NCBI GenBank assembly: GCA_016710745.1
Contig: JADJVB010000010.1
Span: 186,001 to 250,000, forward strand
From: Chitinophagaceae bacterium
Lineage (GTDB): Bacteria > Bacteroidota > Bacteroidia > Chitinophagales > Chitinophagaceae
Direction: 5' to 3'
DNA length: 64,000 nt
Below the pieces are notes generated by a model. The model was not told the DNA's origin and did no database searches. It was given only the letters and a program-made list of their open reading frames with translations. A program made the translations under genes and the position numbers. Within the stretch, counting starts at the first letter, position 1, and each line of letters starts with the position of its first letter. This document shows, one piece after another, positions 51,956 to 62,838 of the stretch.

Positions 51956-54145
51956 ATGAAAAATATAGTATCCCTGATATTATTGTTTCCGCTGCAGCTT
52001 TTGGCTCAGCCTTTTTCACAGACAGAAATACAAAACTGGGAAAAGCAGGCCGCCAACATCAGCATCATCCGCGATAACTATGGCATTCCACACGTGTACG
52101 GCAAAACCGACGCTGATGCGGTTTTTGGTTTACTGTATGCCCAGTGCGAAGATGATTTTAAAAGAGTAGAACTGAATTATATTGATAAACTCGGGCGCTT
52201 ATCAGAAGTAAATGGTGAGAAAGATCTGTACAACGATTTGTTGATCCGGTTGGTGATCGATACGGCAGATGCCATTAAAGATTATACAAATGCCCCCGAC
52301 TGGCTAAAAAAAATATTGGCTGGTTAGGCTGATGGCATCAATTATTATCTCTACAAAAATCCAACCACGAAACCGGCCTTGCTTACCCGTTTTGACCCCT
52401 GGTTTCCCCTGCTCTGGACAGATGGTAGTATTGGTGCCATCAGCACCGGAGGTATTTCCCTCAGGGAGTTGAAAAATTTCTACTCGGGCACAGAAGAACC
52501 CGACAGGGCTTTTGTTGGATATAAAGAAGAGCCTCTTACCGGCTCAAACGGTTTTGCCTTTGCGCCAAAAATTACCAAAAATGGCAATGCCATATTATAC
52601 ATCAACCCGCACGTTACTTTTTATTTCAGACCCGAAGTGCATATGGTTAGTGATGAAGGGCTGAATGCCTATGGTGCCGTTACCTGGGGACAGCCTTTCG
52701 TTTACCAGGGCTTCAATGAGCACTGTGGCTGGATGCATACGAGCAGCCAGGCCGATATATCGGATGCCTATATTGAAAAACTTTCGCAAAACGGCAGTGC
52801 CTGGTTTTATGAATATGATGGCGATGCAAAACCGGTTTTGATCAAACCCATCAGCATAAAAATTAAAACGGCCAATGGTTTTGAAACGAAATCCTTTAAC
52901 ACCATGTTTACACAACACGGTCCCGTTATGGCCAAACGCAACGGGCAGTACCTGAGCCTGCGCCACAACAACCGCGATACCAAAGGATTTATGCAAAGCT
53001 GGCTACGTACCAAGGCCAACAGTTTTGCGGAGTTTAAAAAAACGATGGACATGGGCGCCAATCCATCCAACAATACCGTGTATGCCGATGGGGAAGGAAA
53101 TATTGCTTACTGGCATGGCAATTTTTTACCAAAGCGTGATCCCCAATACAATTGGAGCCAACCGGTTGACGGAACAACTTCAGCTACCGAATGGAAAGGT
53201 TACCATACCGTAAATGAAAGTGTACATATATACAATCCAGAAAACGGCTGGCTGCAAAACTGCAACTCCACACCGTTTACGGTGGCAGGAAAATTCAGCC
53301 CAAATAAAAAAGATTATGCCGCCTATTTAGCGCCCGACGGAGAAAATTTCAGGGGCATCAATGCGGTGCGGGTGTTAGACAGGGAAAAAAAATACACGAT
53401 CGATAAAGTTATCGCTGCAGGTTATGATACTTACCTGGCCGCGTTTGAAAAATTAATACCCGCCCTCGTTAAAGTATATGATCAAAACCGTTTCCCCGAT
53501 GACCCAAATTATAACCAGTTAAAAGAAGCAGTCAACATTTTAAAAAACTGGGACCTCGGCTGCGGTGAAAATTCCGTTGCCACAACTTTAGCTGTGCTTT
53601 GGGGTGAAAAAATAGCGCCTTCCATCAACAAAATAATTTTACCGGATGCAGATAACGATATTGTAAATAAAACCAACCATTTTGCAGCAACAGCAACTAC
53701 CAATGATTTATTAAACCCGTTGTATGAGGTGATCAATAAACTGCAAAAAGATTTTGGCAAATGGCAGGTACCCTGGGGAGAGATCAACCGTTTTCAGCGC
53801 ATCAGTAATGATATCGATAACCAGTTTGATGAGAACCAACCGAGCATTCCTGTTGCCTTTGTTTCGTCGGCCTGGGGCATGTTACCTTCGTATTCGAGCA
53901 GAACATTCCCTGGAACTAAAAAAAGATATGGCGTACATGGCAATAGCTTAATTGCTGCTGTTGAGTTTGGAAAAAAAGTAAAGGCAAAATCATTACTTGC
54001 CGGTGGCGAAAGCGGCGATGTTAACTCTCTTCACTTTTTTGACCAGGGATTAATGTACAGCAAAGGAAAATTTAAAGAGGTTTTGTTCTATAAAGAAGAT
54101 GTGATGAAGCATGTGGAAAGGAAGTATCATCCCGGAGAAAAATAA
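51956..54145 (+). CDS. penicillin acylase family hydrolase interrupted by an in-frame amber codon
   Basis: Signal peptide, then the N-terminal alpha chain (IIRDNYGIPHVYGKTDADAV). The frame meets TAG at 52325-52327 (codon 124) and continues, unshifted, with ADGINYYLYKNPTT to 54145. Homologues usually have Trp at this site (AWADG), so one G-to-A change would explain it. The beta-chain nucleophile is Ser197 (EEPLTGSNGFAFA), which becomes N-terminal after self-cleavage. Ntn-hydrolases of this group cut amides such as acyl-homoserine lactones. A real nonsense mutation, a read error or readthrough are all possible. Confidence 0.8.
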
Positions 54146-54147
54146 AT

Positions 54148-54228
54148 TAAACCGCGGAGGCGCAAAGACGCGGAGAAATAAAGTTAGGTCAACCTCCAAC
54201 TTCGCGTGTTTGCGGCCTCGCGGTTAAA
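54148..54228. terminator. long hairpin between convergent genes
   Basis: Arms AACCGCGGAGGCGCAAAGAC and its near complement (TTTGCGGCCTCGCGGTT) about 23 bp long, with T/A runs on both sides. It belongs to a widespread intergenic repeat type and probably ends transcription in both directions. Confidence 0.65.
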
Positions 54229-54230
54229 AA

Positions 54231-55811
54231 TTATTGCTTCGGCACCTCCTGTATATGATACTCCTGTATCGTTGCCGGGTTCTCCGGCGACAACGTAAAA
54301 TATACTTCCATATTTATTTTTTCGCCCTCGATAATAAAAGTTCCTCTAAGTTGGTTCTCAGGTTTCAACGCTTTTATGGCAATAATTTTCCCGGCTTTGG
54401 CATACAAATCTTTTGCCTCCTTCTTTAAAGAATCGATGGGGTAATCCGGGAAAAAGTTCTCAGCAAAAATGCCGCTCTGTTCAGCCTTATTCCAATCGGG
54501 TAAAATTTTCAACAATTCGTTTTTGCGCTGTTCTAAAATCTTTGACGGTTGAATTTCCCTGGGTTGCAGACCTGCTAATTTAATTAACGTATCCAGCACC
54601 CTTATATTTACTGTAGTAAAAGGAGAATAGGTTCGGTTAGCAAACGCAACCACACCAATTCCATATTCCGGCATAAAACGCCACTGACTTCCAAAACCGG
54701 GCAATCCGCCGCTGTGCGAGATATAAGTTTTACCGTCGCAGTCTTTCATCCAGCCCAGGCCATAACAATAAGCTGTTGTGATTGCACAGGTTCGTCCATC
54801 AGGAAAAATAAAATTCGCATCAAAAGCATTCATCCGCCAGGGATGATGCATTTCTCTTACGGAACTTCTTTTTATTGGCCCATCATCTTTTGCATTGTTT
54901 GGCGGCCACGCACTCATATGAAAAGCCATATAACCGGCAAACTCATCAATGGAGCTGATCATGCTACCCATGGCGCCCCAGCTGCCATCTTTTGTATCGT
55001 GCAACAATACTTCCTCATTCCACTTTTCATTCAGCCAGCGGTAACCATGTGCTAATTTATCAGGTGCCACATCACTGTACTCATAGGTGGTTGTTTTCAT
55101 GCCCAGTGGTTCCAGAATATTTTTTTTGATATAGTCCTGGTAGCGCATACCCGAAACTTTTGTAATAATTTTTCCCTGCAGCGCAAAACCCAGGTTACTG
55201 TATTCAAAGGCAATGCCCGGGGGATTCGAAAAGGATATCTGCTTTCCAATGAATGCCATCAGGTCCTTATCCGTATCGGCAAGCTGCCTGTCGCCCCAGG
55301 GATTGTCTTCCGGAAATCCGGCACCATGTGTCATTAAATGCCGGATGGTAATTACCGGCGCATCGGCTGTTGGGTATTTCAGATTTCTTAATTCAGGAAT
55401 GTACAGGTAAGCAGGATCATCCAAACTTAGTTTTCCCTCATCACGCAATTTTAAAATAGCCATGGTTGTAAAACTTTTACTCATGGAGGCAATGCGAAAT
55501 AACGAAGACGCGGTTGCCGGTATTTTCTTTTCAACATCGGTATAACCATAACTGTTTTTATACAGCAGTTGACCATCTACCACAACACCAAATGATATGG
55601 CCGGAAAATGGTTGTCAGTGGCATATTTTTTATACAGGCTGTCTATTACCGCAAATGCTGCTTTAATTTTTTCAATTCGGTTGGGATCTTCAAAAAAGGC
55701 CGGCACATAAGCGGAATCGTACAACACCCTTGATGCAGTTGTTTTATCTGCTGATTGCTTGCAGGAAATTAAAACGTTGATGACCGCAATAAATAAAAGA
55801 TATTTTTTCAT
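54231..55811 (-). CDS. class C beta-lactamase-like serine hydrolase (lipoprotein)
   Basis: 526 residues. Lipoprotein signal with Cys17 (VLISC). Active site SxxK is S109-M-S-K112, second motif YSN in FEYSNLGFALQG near 204, third motif HSGG. The C-terminal 110 residues form a separate strand-rich domain (LRGTFIIEGEKINMEVYFTL). Proteins of this family are peptidases, esterases or D-aminopeptidases, and only some are true beta-lactamases. Confidence 0.9.
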   Translation of the reverse strand: MKKYLLFIAVINVLISCKQSADKTTASRVLYDSAYVPAFFEDPNRIEKIKAAFAVIDSLYKKYATDNHFPAISFGVVVDGQLLYKNSYGYTDVEKKIPATASSLFRIASMSKSFTTMAILKLRDEGKLSLDDPAYLYIPELRNLKYPTADAPVITIRHLMTHGAGFPEDNPWGDRQLADTDKDLMAFIGKQISFSNPPGIAFEYSNLGFALQGKIITKVSGMRYQDYIKKNILEPLGMKTTTYEYSDVAPDKLAHGYRWLNEKWNEEVLLHDTKDGSWGAMGSMISSIDEFAGYMAFHMSAWPPNNAKDDGPIKRSSVREMHHPWRMNAFDANFIFPDGRTCAITTAYCYGLGWMKDCDGKTYISHSGGLPGFGSQWRFMPEYGIGVVAFANRTYSPFTTVNIRVLDTLIKLAGLQPREIQPSKILEQRKNELLKILPDWNKAEQSGIFAENFFPDYPIDSLKKEAKDLYAKAGKIIAIKALKPENQLRGTFIIEGEKINMEVYFTLSPENPATIQEYHIQEVPKQ

Positions 55812-55838
55812 ACTGGTTATTTCTAACTGTTAACCGTT

Positions 55839-56009
55839 TTATTCTGCTTTGGATTCTGCAACAAAATCTGCAACAGATTTTTTCGCTTCCATACATTCCA
55901 TATGGGCCAGTTCCATCATTTCAATATCTTCCGGTAAGGTGAGTCCGGCTTTTGTAAATTCTGTTTTTACTTCGGCGAACCAATCGTCAAATGAAGTTTC
56001 AGCAAACAT
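55839..56009 (-). CDS. small acidic protein, 56 residues
   Basis: A short frame on the minus strand, MFAETSFDDWFAEVKTEF and onward to ESKAE. Acidic and helical, with codon use like its neighbours. It sits between the DUF2207 gene and the serine hydrolase gene, 27 bp before the hydrolase start, on the same strand. No known family. Probably real because it has a clean start and stop and strong amphipathic character. Confidence 0.55.
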   Translation of the reverse strand: MFAETSFDDWFAEVKTEFTKAGLTLPEDIEMMELAHMECMEAKKSVADFVAESKAE

Positions 56010-56072
56010 GTGTGTTTTTTTTATAGTTTAAAAAATAGACTGTGCGTTTTTGAGATTACCATAATCCCCCTG

Positions 56073-58272
56073 TTACCAGCCACCACCGCCACCGCCACCG
56101 CCACCACCACCGCTGCTTCCCCCACCAAATGAAGAGCCTCCATCCGATGAGCTGGAAGGTGGCGTACTGGCCGATGAAATGGCGCCGCTGAAAGATGACG
56201 TAAAGGAAGAACTGAAGTTGTCACTATCCCGGGAAAAGCTTTGCGAAAAGGAAGAACCGGTTACTGCTCCGCTGATGATGGCAGTGTTAATGATGTCTTC
56301 AAATTTTTTACCCCATGCATTTTCACTATCTAATGCAATGGCAAAGGGCAAATATTTTTCATACAGCGCCAATGATTTTTCGGGCGGACTCATCATATCA
56401 AACCTTTTTTCATCGGCGGTTGATAAAAACATTTTAAAGCCTTCTATTTTATCTGCCAACAGTCTGCCTTCGGGACTGTAGGCCGTTAACAGGTTACCAA
56501 ATATCCGCAACACCAGCACACAGAGAAAAAATCCGGCAATAAAATAACCTATTTGCCAATAGTTGGCTGCTATAAAAGCCCTCACTACGCCCCCGAAAAA
56601 ACCCCACCCCGCTGCCGCTATGCAAACCAAAATAGGCAATGTTGTATACTTATTATTTAAAGCAAAAAATCCGGTGTAATTTTTTTTAATTGATCCGTCT
56701 TTATTTTTGTAAGCTGATTCACAATAGGATTTTACTTTAGTATTCAGGCTTCCCAACGAGCTGTTATATTGTCCTTTTTCAATTGTGGTACCTATAAGAC
56801 TTTCTACATCGCTTCCAAAATCTGCGTATTGGCTTTCCGGCTGTATTACTGGTGATTTGCTTTTGTTGATATGGTATTCATTGTGCTTAAAAAGCAAACC
56901 TTCTCTTTTTACATCAATCTTGATTTTATTTCGAACAGCTGCATCAACAATGGTTGCAACTACCAGTTTTTGATCAAACCGCTGTTTCAAGATATACCCC
57001 AAAGCAGCAGGAGAAAATCCAGGTGGCGGGCTAAACTGCGGATAAATAACACCTTTTTTTGGATCACGGCCGTATTTCAACCAAAAGAAAAAACAAAAGA
57101 TGGCAGATAATAAGGCAGCGAGTGGTAAAAGAAAACAGCCTTATTATCCCAGATGCTCATTTTCATTTTTGCCAGGCAGATGGGCCACTCACAATTCCTT
57201 TTTGCCAGGACGTAGCAACAGTAAAACCAGAATAAGGCAGCTGCGCCCTGGTAGTTTTAAAAACGATCACCGCACTATCACCCACCATGCTACTGCTTAT
57301 GTTGCAGTCTTCGCCAGCCTCGCCCTGAAAACCCGTGTAGCATTTGCTTGACAATATATTGGCTCCTTCAGGAAGTATCACTGTACAGGTAGCCGAATCG
57401 ATCCGGAACGACCAGCCATTGCCGGTAACATTCCAATACAGTTCATCAAAATCCTTCAGCATTTTTAGCTGACGATCGGTTTCATATACGATCCTGTATT
57501 GGTAAACACCGTTATCTAAAAAAACATTTTCGCTGCCGAGGTAAAGTACTATTCCGTTTTGTTCATACTCCGTGTGGTAGTTCTCCGTTTTCCCATCACG
57601 CCAAACTTCTTTTAAACTGAATGTGGTGTTTTGAAACAATTTATTTGCATTCACGTAGTAAAGCGGAAAGGTTCTTACAATACCTCTTTTAAGTTCGTTA
57701 TTAACATCAGCGTCATTGGTTATAGCATCATCATTTGCGTATAGTGGATTCAGTTGCCCGTTACCATTATATACGGTTATTTCTTCCTGCACCAACAGTT
57801 TACCATCTGTGCCTACTCTCACGGTACTGTTGAAAGCAGTAATTTTATCGCTGCTGCCAAAGGATAAATACTTAGACAGGATAAAGTCTGACGAAAAACT
57901 CACCCGTACCTGTTTGTTAAATGCTGCCAGGTATACATTTTTGATCTCCTCAAATGCCAAAGGTTCTTTTTTTAATTTTGCATTTTTCTTTTGGGTGTAT
58001 TCAATGTTATTAAATGCCTGTACAATCTTTTGTTCACTTTTTAACCGCAACATGGCCTTAACCGCAGGATAGTGTTTTTCAAACAACCCCTCCGGTACCT
58101 GGTTTTCGGTAAAGAGCATTTTACAGTTGGTATAGTACAATGAATCTATTTCAGCATCGGTAAAATACTTTTCACTGTTTTGTGTAAAAAAATAAGCAGG
58201 AGGCCTGGTATCTTGTGCGTGAACAAAAAATACTGATAAAAGCAACAGCCATGTGATGAATCCTTTTTGCAT
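56073..58272 (-). CDS. DUF2207 membrane protein, split by apparent frameshifts
   Basis: The N-terminal part (58272-57163) has a signal peptide and the DUF2207 beta domain (FNSTVRVGTDGKLLVQEEITVYNGN). The C-terminal part (57080-56073) begins MKYGRDPKKGVIYPQFSPPPGFSPA, the conserved link, followed by helices and a Gly/Ser-rich tail ending in eleven Gly. Between them the TM reading LPLAALLSAIFCFFFW appears only in a shifted frame. One added A near 57168 and one added T near 57127 give one frame of about 733 residues. It pairs with LemA downstream of its own promoter region, a known genomic association. Confidence 0.8.
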
Positions 58273-58315
58273 ACAGGGTTGAGCATTAAAATAAAAACAG
58301 GAGTGCGTTGAACCG

Positions 58316-58883
58316 TTATTGAAAATTCACTTTAGGTACAACTTTTGCCCCTTCCTCTTCGGCAAAGAAAACGGCTGGTTTAAAACCAAAGCTGCCACCA
58401 ACAATATTTTTGGGGAACACGGCCAGGCTTTGATTGTATTCCCGTACCGTGCCATTATAGTAGCGGCGGGCATCATTTATTTTTTCTTCCAGGCGGCCCA
58501 ACTCTGCCATGAGTTGCTGAAATTGTGTATCAGCTTTTAATTCCGGATAATTTTCGGTTAAGGAAAGTAAATTGATAAGCGCCTGTTTTAATCCGCCCGA
58601 AGCTGCGTTCTGTTCTTCTACTGTAGAAGCGCCTGCACTCTGGTTGCGCCATTTGATCACTTCAACCAGGGTTTTGTTTTCGTGGCCGGCATAGCCCTTT
58701 ACGGTTTCCACCAGGTTAGGTATCAGGTCATTTCTTTGCTGCAGACAGGTACCTACACCACTGGCACCTTCCCTGGGTAAGGATTCGTTGCTTAGCCAGC
58801 TGGTTGTATATATTAATGATCGCAAAAATGAGCAGGATAACAAGAATACCTATGACAATAAGTGTAATGGAGGAAGTTGACAT
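58316..58883 (-). CDS. LemA family protein, one apparent frameshift near the N-terminus
   Basis: The ATG at 58883 starts MSTSSITLIVIGILVILLIFAIINIYNQL, the LemA membrane anchor. After ILTQ the frame shifts. Removing one G from the GGG near 58770 gives QEGASGVGTCLQQRNDLIPN, the LemA signature, continuing to 58316 (about 188 residues). LemA proteins are single-helix coiled proteins found next to DUF2207/TPM proteins, as here. Role unclear; linked to envelope processes. Confidence 0.85.
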
Positions 58884-58992
58884 GGTTTGTTTTTTGAATT
58901 AACTAAAAAGGTTTGATATGTGAATATATATTTTCTTTATTCAAATTGCAAGTTCAAAAGTAAACTCCGGCGCAATACAAGAAAAATACAGA

Positions 58993-61081
58993 TCAATATT
59001 CAAGAAGCCTGTTGACATATTTATCCAACCTGGAGTACGCCATAAAATTTTTCTCCAGTTCTAAATTGAAAGGAATTGGCGTGTCGAGGCTAGCACAACG
59101 CAGCACGGGCGCATCCAGTGCATCAAAACAGTTTTCACCGATCCAGGCCGCAATTTCACCGCCGATGCCGCCAATTAATGTGTCTTCGTGCAATAACAAA
59201 ACTTTTCCCGTTTCGGTAACAGCCTCTTTTATAGCCGTATAATCCAAAGGCTGCAATGTTCTTAAATCTAAAATATGAATGGATATCTCCGGATGATTTT
59301 TTGCATAGTCCATGGCCCAATGTACACCGGCACCGTATGTGATGATGCTGATATCATCGCCGCTTTGCACAAGCCTTGCTTTACCGATCTCCACTTCGTA
59401 ATATGCCGAAGGTACGTGACCACTCACAGAACGGTACAGCGCTTTATGTTCAAAATACATCACCGGGTTAGGATCATTGATGGCAGCGATCAATAAACCT
59501 TTGGCATCGGCTGCTGTACTTGGGTATACCACTTTTAATCCGGGCGTATGAGCAAACCAGGCTTCGTTGCTCTGGCTGTGAAACGGCCCTGCACCCACAC
59601 CGCCGCCTGTTGGCATACGGATCACCACATCGGCATTTTGTCCCCAGCGGTAATGAATTTTAGCCAGGTTGTTTATTATCTGGTTAAAGCCCACGGTTGC
59701 AAAATCGGCGAACTGCATTTCCATGATGGCTTTGTATCCTTCTAAACTTAAACCCAATGCTGCGCCTACAACAGCACTTTCGCAAATGGGTGTGTTGCGG
59801 ATCCTTTCTTTACCAAACTCTTCCACAAAACCTTCCGTAATTTTAAATGCACCGCCATACTCCGCAATATCCTGTCCCATGATGATGAGATTGGGATGTT
59901 TTTGCATGCTTTGATGGAGTGCTTCTTTGATGCCGTCGATGTAGCGTTTGTCAGCCCCCTCTGGAACTTCGTTCGTTCCCTTTTCAGGGAACCCCGAAGG
60001 GGGAGGAAACGTAGAAGACCGAAGCGAATCTGTTTTAAACATCATTCTTTTTAAATCCTCCGAATAAATCAGGGTCTTGGTTAAATCCCCCCTTCGGGGG
60101 GTGGGGGGGCTATACACATCTCTAATCTCTTCCGCCGTATCTACTACAATCGGTTTTGCCTGCGATCCGATCTTTAATTCCGTTTCGATGTAAGATTTGG
60201 TTTCGACCTTTATATCTTCAACCTGGGCAACAGTCAATACATGCTCAGCAATAAGATACTGTTCATAATTTTTTACCGGATCTTTTTGGCCCCATTGCTC
60301 AAACAGTTCGGGCGGCACATATTTTACGCCGCTGGCTTCTTCGTGTCCGCGCATCCGAAAGGTCATGCACTCAATCAAATACGGTTTTGATTTTTAATGC
60401 AGTACTCCCGTACGCCTTTGATGGTATCGTACACCGATAAAATATTATTGCCGTCTATCTGAATACCTTCAATGCCATATCCGATCGCTTTATCCACTAA
60501 ATTTTTACAGCGATACTGTTCATGTACCGGGGTACTTAAGCCGTAACCATTATTTTCTATGATAAAGATAACGGGCAGGTCCCAAACCGCAGCGATATTC
60601 AATGCTTCGTGAAAATCACCTTCGCTGGTGCCGCCATCACCGGTAAAGGCAAGTGAGATCTTTTCTTCCTTCTTTAATTTATACGCCAGGCCACACCATC
60701 AGCAATGGCCATCTGGGGACCCAAATGCGATATCATGCCACAGATATGATGTTCCTTTGTACCAAAATGAAAACTTCTTTCCCGCCCTTTACTATACCCT
60801 TCCTTGTTTCCCTGCCACTGCACAAATAATTTACTCAATGGCATTTTACGTGAAGTGAAAACACCGAGGTTACGATGCAGGGGCATGATCCATTCATCGG
60901 GCTGCAGGGCCAGTGTGGCACCAACCGAAATGGCTTCCTGCCCGATCCCGCTGAACCATTTGCTGATCTTTCCCTGCCGCAGCAAAACCAGCATCTTTTC
61001 TTCGATCATGCGTGGCAGCAACAGCTTTTTATATAGCTCGGTTAAGGCCTCGTTGGTTAATTCTTTCCTGTAGAATTGCAT
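58993..61081 (-). CDS. fused alpha/beta E1 subunit of a 2-oxoacid dehydrogenase, two apparent frameshifts
   Basis: One locus of about 697 codons. Alpha part from 61081: FSGIGQEAISVGATLAL, HHICGMISHLGPQMAIADG, then in the next frame TGDGGTSEGDFHEALNIA (thiamine diphosphate motif, GDGx-N type) and VIFIIENNGYGLSTP. Beta part: MGQDIAEYGGAFKITEGF, CESAVVGAALGLSLEGYKAI, ending RLLEY. Shifts lie near 60695 (GGCCTGG) and 60388 (AAAACC); one added base in each restores the usual DGVALAYKLKK and KPYLIECMTFRMRGHEEASG. It decarboxylates pyruvate or a branched-chain oxoacid; which one cannot be told. Two palindromic elements (59953-60007, 60083-60111) are translated in the alpha-beta linker. Confidence 0.85.
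59953..60007 (-). repeat. palindromic element inserted in frame in the E1 gene
   Basis: On the sense (minus) strand it begins CCTCCCCCTTCGGGG and contains AGGGAACGAACGAAGTTC. This is the same element as at 17049-17097, in the same orientation and frame. Translated PPPSGFPEKGTNEV. Confidence 0.88.
60083..60111 (-). repeat. second palindromic element inside the E1 gene
   Basis: CCCCCCTTCGGGGGGTGGGG hairpin, translated YSPPTPRRGDLTK on the sense strand, about 75 bp from the first. Confidence 0.8.
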
Positions 61082-61284
61082 AGTATAAATCTGATAAATA
61101 TGGTCTGCCCGGATGAATTCCGTTCAGACGGGTCAAAGTTAGCCCTTGTTGCGCGAGCTAACCAAATTGGTTTGTAATTTAACCCCCAACCATTAAATGT
61201 TAAAACAATTGTAAAGGAAACCAATTTTTAAATCAATCTTGTGCAAATGGTATCTTTCGGGCATCTTCCTAAAAACTACCATGT

Positions 61285-62460
61285 ATGACTCAACTACTCA
61301 AACCCGCCGCAGCAACACTTTTTATCTTATCAGCCAGTATACTTTCATCCTTTACCAACCAGGTGCGGCCATCAACCGCCTCTACTGCCAGGCCGGCATT
61401 TGCACCAAAAATACAAGCGGCTATCCTGCTGGATGTGAGCGGCAGTATGGATGGTTTAATTGAACAGGCCAAGGCCCAGCTATGGAATATGGTAAGCACG
61501 ATGGGCAGGGCCAAATGCGATAATGAGGTGAGCCCGCAAATAGAAATTGCACTTTACGAATACGGCAGAACAACCAACGATGTTAAAGCCGGCTATGTAA
61601 AAAGATAAATGGTTTTATCAACGACCTCGATTCGCTCTCGCAGAACCTGTTCAGCTTAAAAACAAATGGTGGCGACGAATATTGCGGACAGGTAATTTAC
61701 AGTTCATTACAGGAGCTGCAATGGGATGCCTCTCCACAAAGCTATAAAGTGATATTTATTGCCGGCAATGAGGATTTTTTACAGGGTACCCTGCATTATA
61801 CCAAGGCCTGCACCGAAGCAAAGAACAAAGGCGTTATTGTAAATACCATTTATTGCGGCGATAAAATGCAGGGCATCAGGGAACACTGGAACCTGGCAGG
61901 CGAATGCGGTAATGGCAGCTTTACCAATATAAACCAGGACGCCAGGAAGAAGAAATTCCAACACCCTACGACAGCCTGATCTATTCTATGAATGATAAAT
62001 TAAACAACACGTATATCGCTTACGGTAATGGCGGAAGAAATTATAAAGCCAAGCAGGCGCAAATGGATGCAGCCAATGCGAATATGAGCAAAACAACCGG
62101 AATAAAAAAGAATCAGTGCAAAAGGCAATTCGGCCGTATATAACAATGCGCAATGGGACCTGGTGGATGCAAAAGATAAAGAGGGAGAAGCCATATTGGA
62201 AAAAATTGATAAAAAAGAATTACCCGACAGCCTGAAAAATAAAACCACCGCAGAACTAAAAAAGATCGTGGAGATTAAAAGTAAGGAACGCAGCGCCGTT
62301 CAAAAACAAATAGCTGCATTGAATACACAGCGGGATGCATACCTGGCTTCGGAAAAAAGCAAAAAATGCAACTAAAAACAATGCAGCTACTTTGGAAACC
62401 GAGGTTGAAAAGATCATCAAACTGCAGGCGAAGCGGTATAATATGGTTATAGGGAACTAA
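61285..62460 (+). CDS. secreted von Willebrand factor A domain protein, four apparent frameshifts
   Basis: Starts MTQLLKPAAATLFILSASIL (signal). The MIDAS is LLDVSGSMDG (Asp50, Ser52, Ser54). The frame is broken near 61600 (AAAAAG), 61950 (AAGAAG), 62110 (ATAAAAAAG) and 62365 (AAAAAA). Joined, it reads GYVKKINGFINDLDSLS..., EEIPTPYDSLIYSMND..., KRISAKGNSAVYNNAQWDLVDA..., KNATKNNAATLETEVEKI, ending VIGN at 62460. That is about 391 residues, a familiar Bacteroidota vWA protein with a helical tail. The breaks look like homopolymer errors, but a pseudogene is possible. Confidence 0.72.
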
Positions 62461-62468
62461 GGGTATTT

Positions 62469-62834
62469 TTAGGTTTCCACATTTTTTCTATCATCGGGAA
62501 AAGCTTTTTTATGTACGATGGAATTGAAAAATGACAGCAAAGCGCCAAACATTAATGCATGCCAGAAACTTTCCACCTTAAAACCATGCACAAAATAAGC
62601 ATCGATCAAAATGATACTGGCATTGATCACAAACAGGAAAAGCCCCAGCGTTAATATGGTTGCAGGTAAAGTAAGTAAGATCAATAATGGTTTTACGATA
62701 GCATCCAGCAGGGATAATACCACGGCCACCACAATGGCCGTAAAAAAATCAACGATGGTAATACCGGGTAAAATATACGCCAGGATAAAAACATTTACTG
62801 AACAAACAAGTACTTTAAAAAACCATTTTTGCAT
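62469..62834 (-). CDS. phage holin family 4 (YvlD-like) membrane protein
   Basis: 121 residues with four helices. Pattern VVLSLLDAIVKPLLILLTLPATILTLGLFLFVINA is the Phage_holin_4_2/YvlD signature. Chromosomal members are membrane proteins of unknown function, not lysis proteins. It starts 4 bp after the M16 peptidase stop. Confidence 0.88.
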   Translation of the reverse strand: MQKWFFKVLVCSVNVFILAYILPGITIVDFFTAIVVAVVLSLLDAIVKPLLILLTLPATILTLGLFLFVINASIILIDAYFVHGFKVESFWHALMFGALLSFFNSIVHKKAFPDDRKNVET

Positions 62835-62838
62835 AGGA

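Noticed and set aside
54231..55811. Antibiotic resistance gene
   Set aside because: The fold is beta-lactamase-like, but lipoprotein form, C-terminal domain and general sequence fit the broad serine hydrolase family, and activity on antibiotics cannot be inferred.
61285..62460. True pseudogene of a vWA protein
   Set aside because: All four breaks fall in homopolymers and the joined protein is fully consistent with the family; annotated as one gene with probable read errors.
62469..62834. Prophage lysis gene
   Set aside because: The holin-like family is common in chromosomes, and no phage structural, integrase or lysis genes are nearby.
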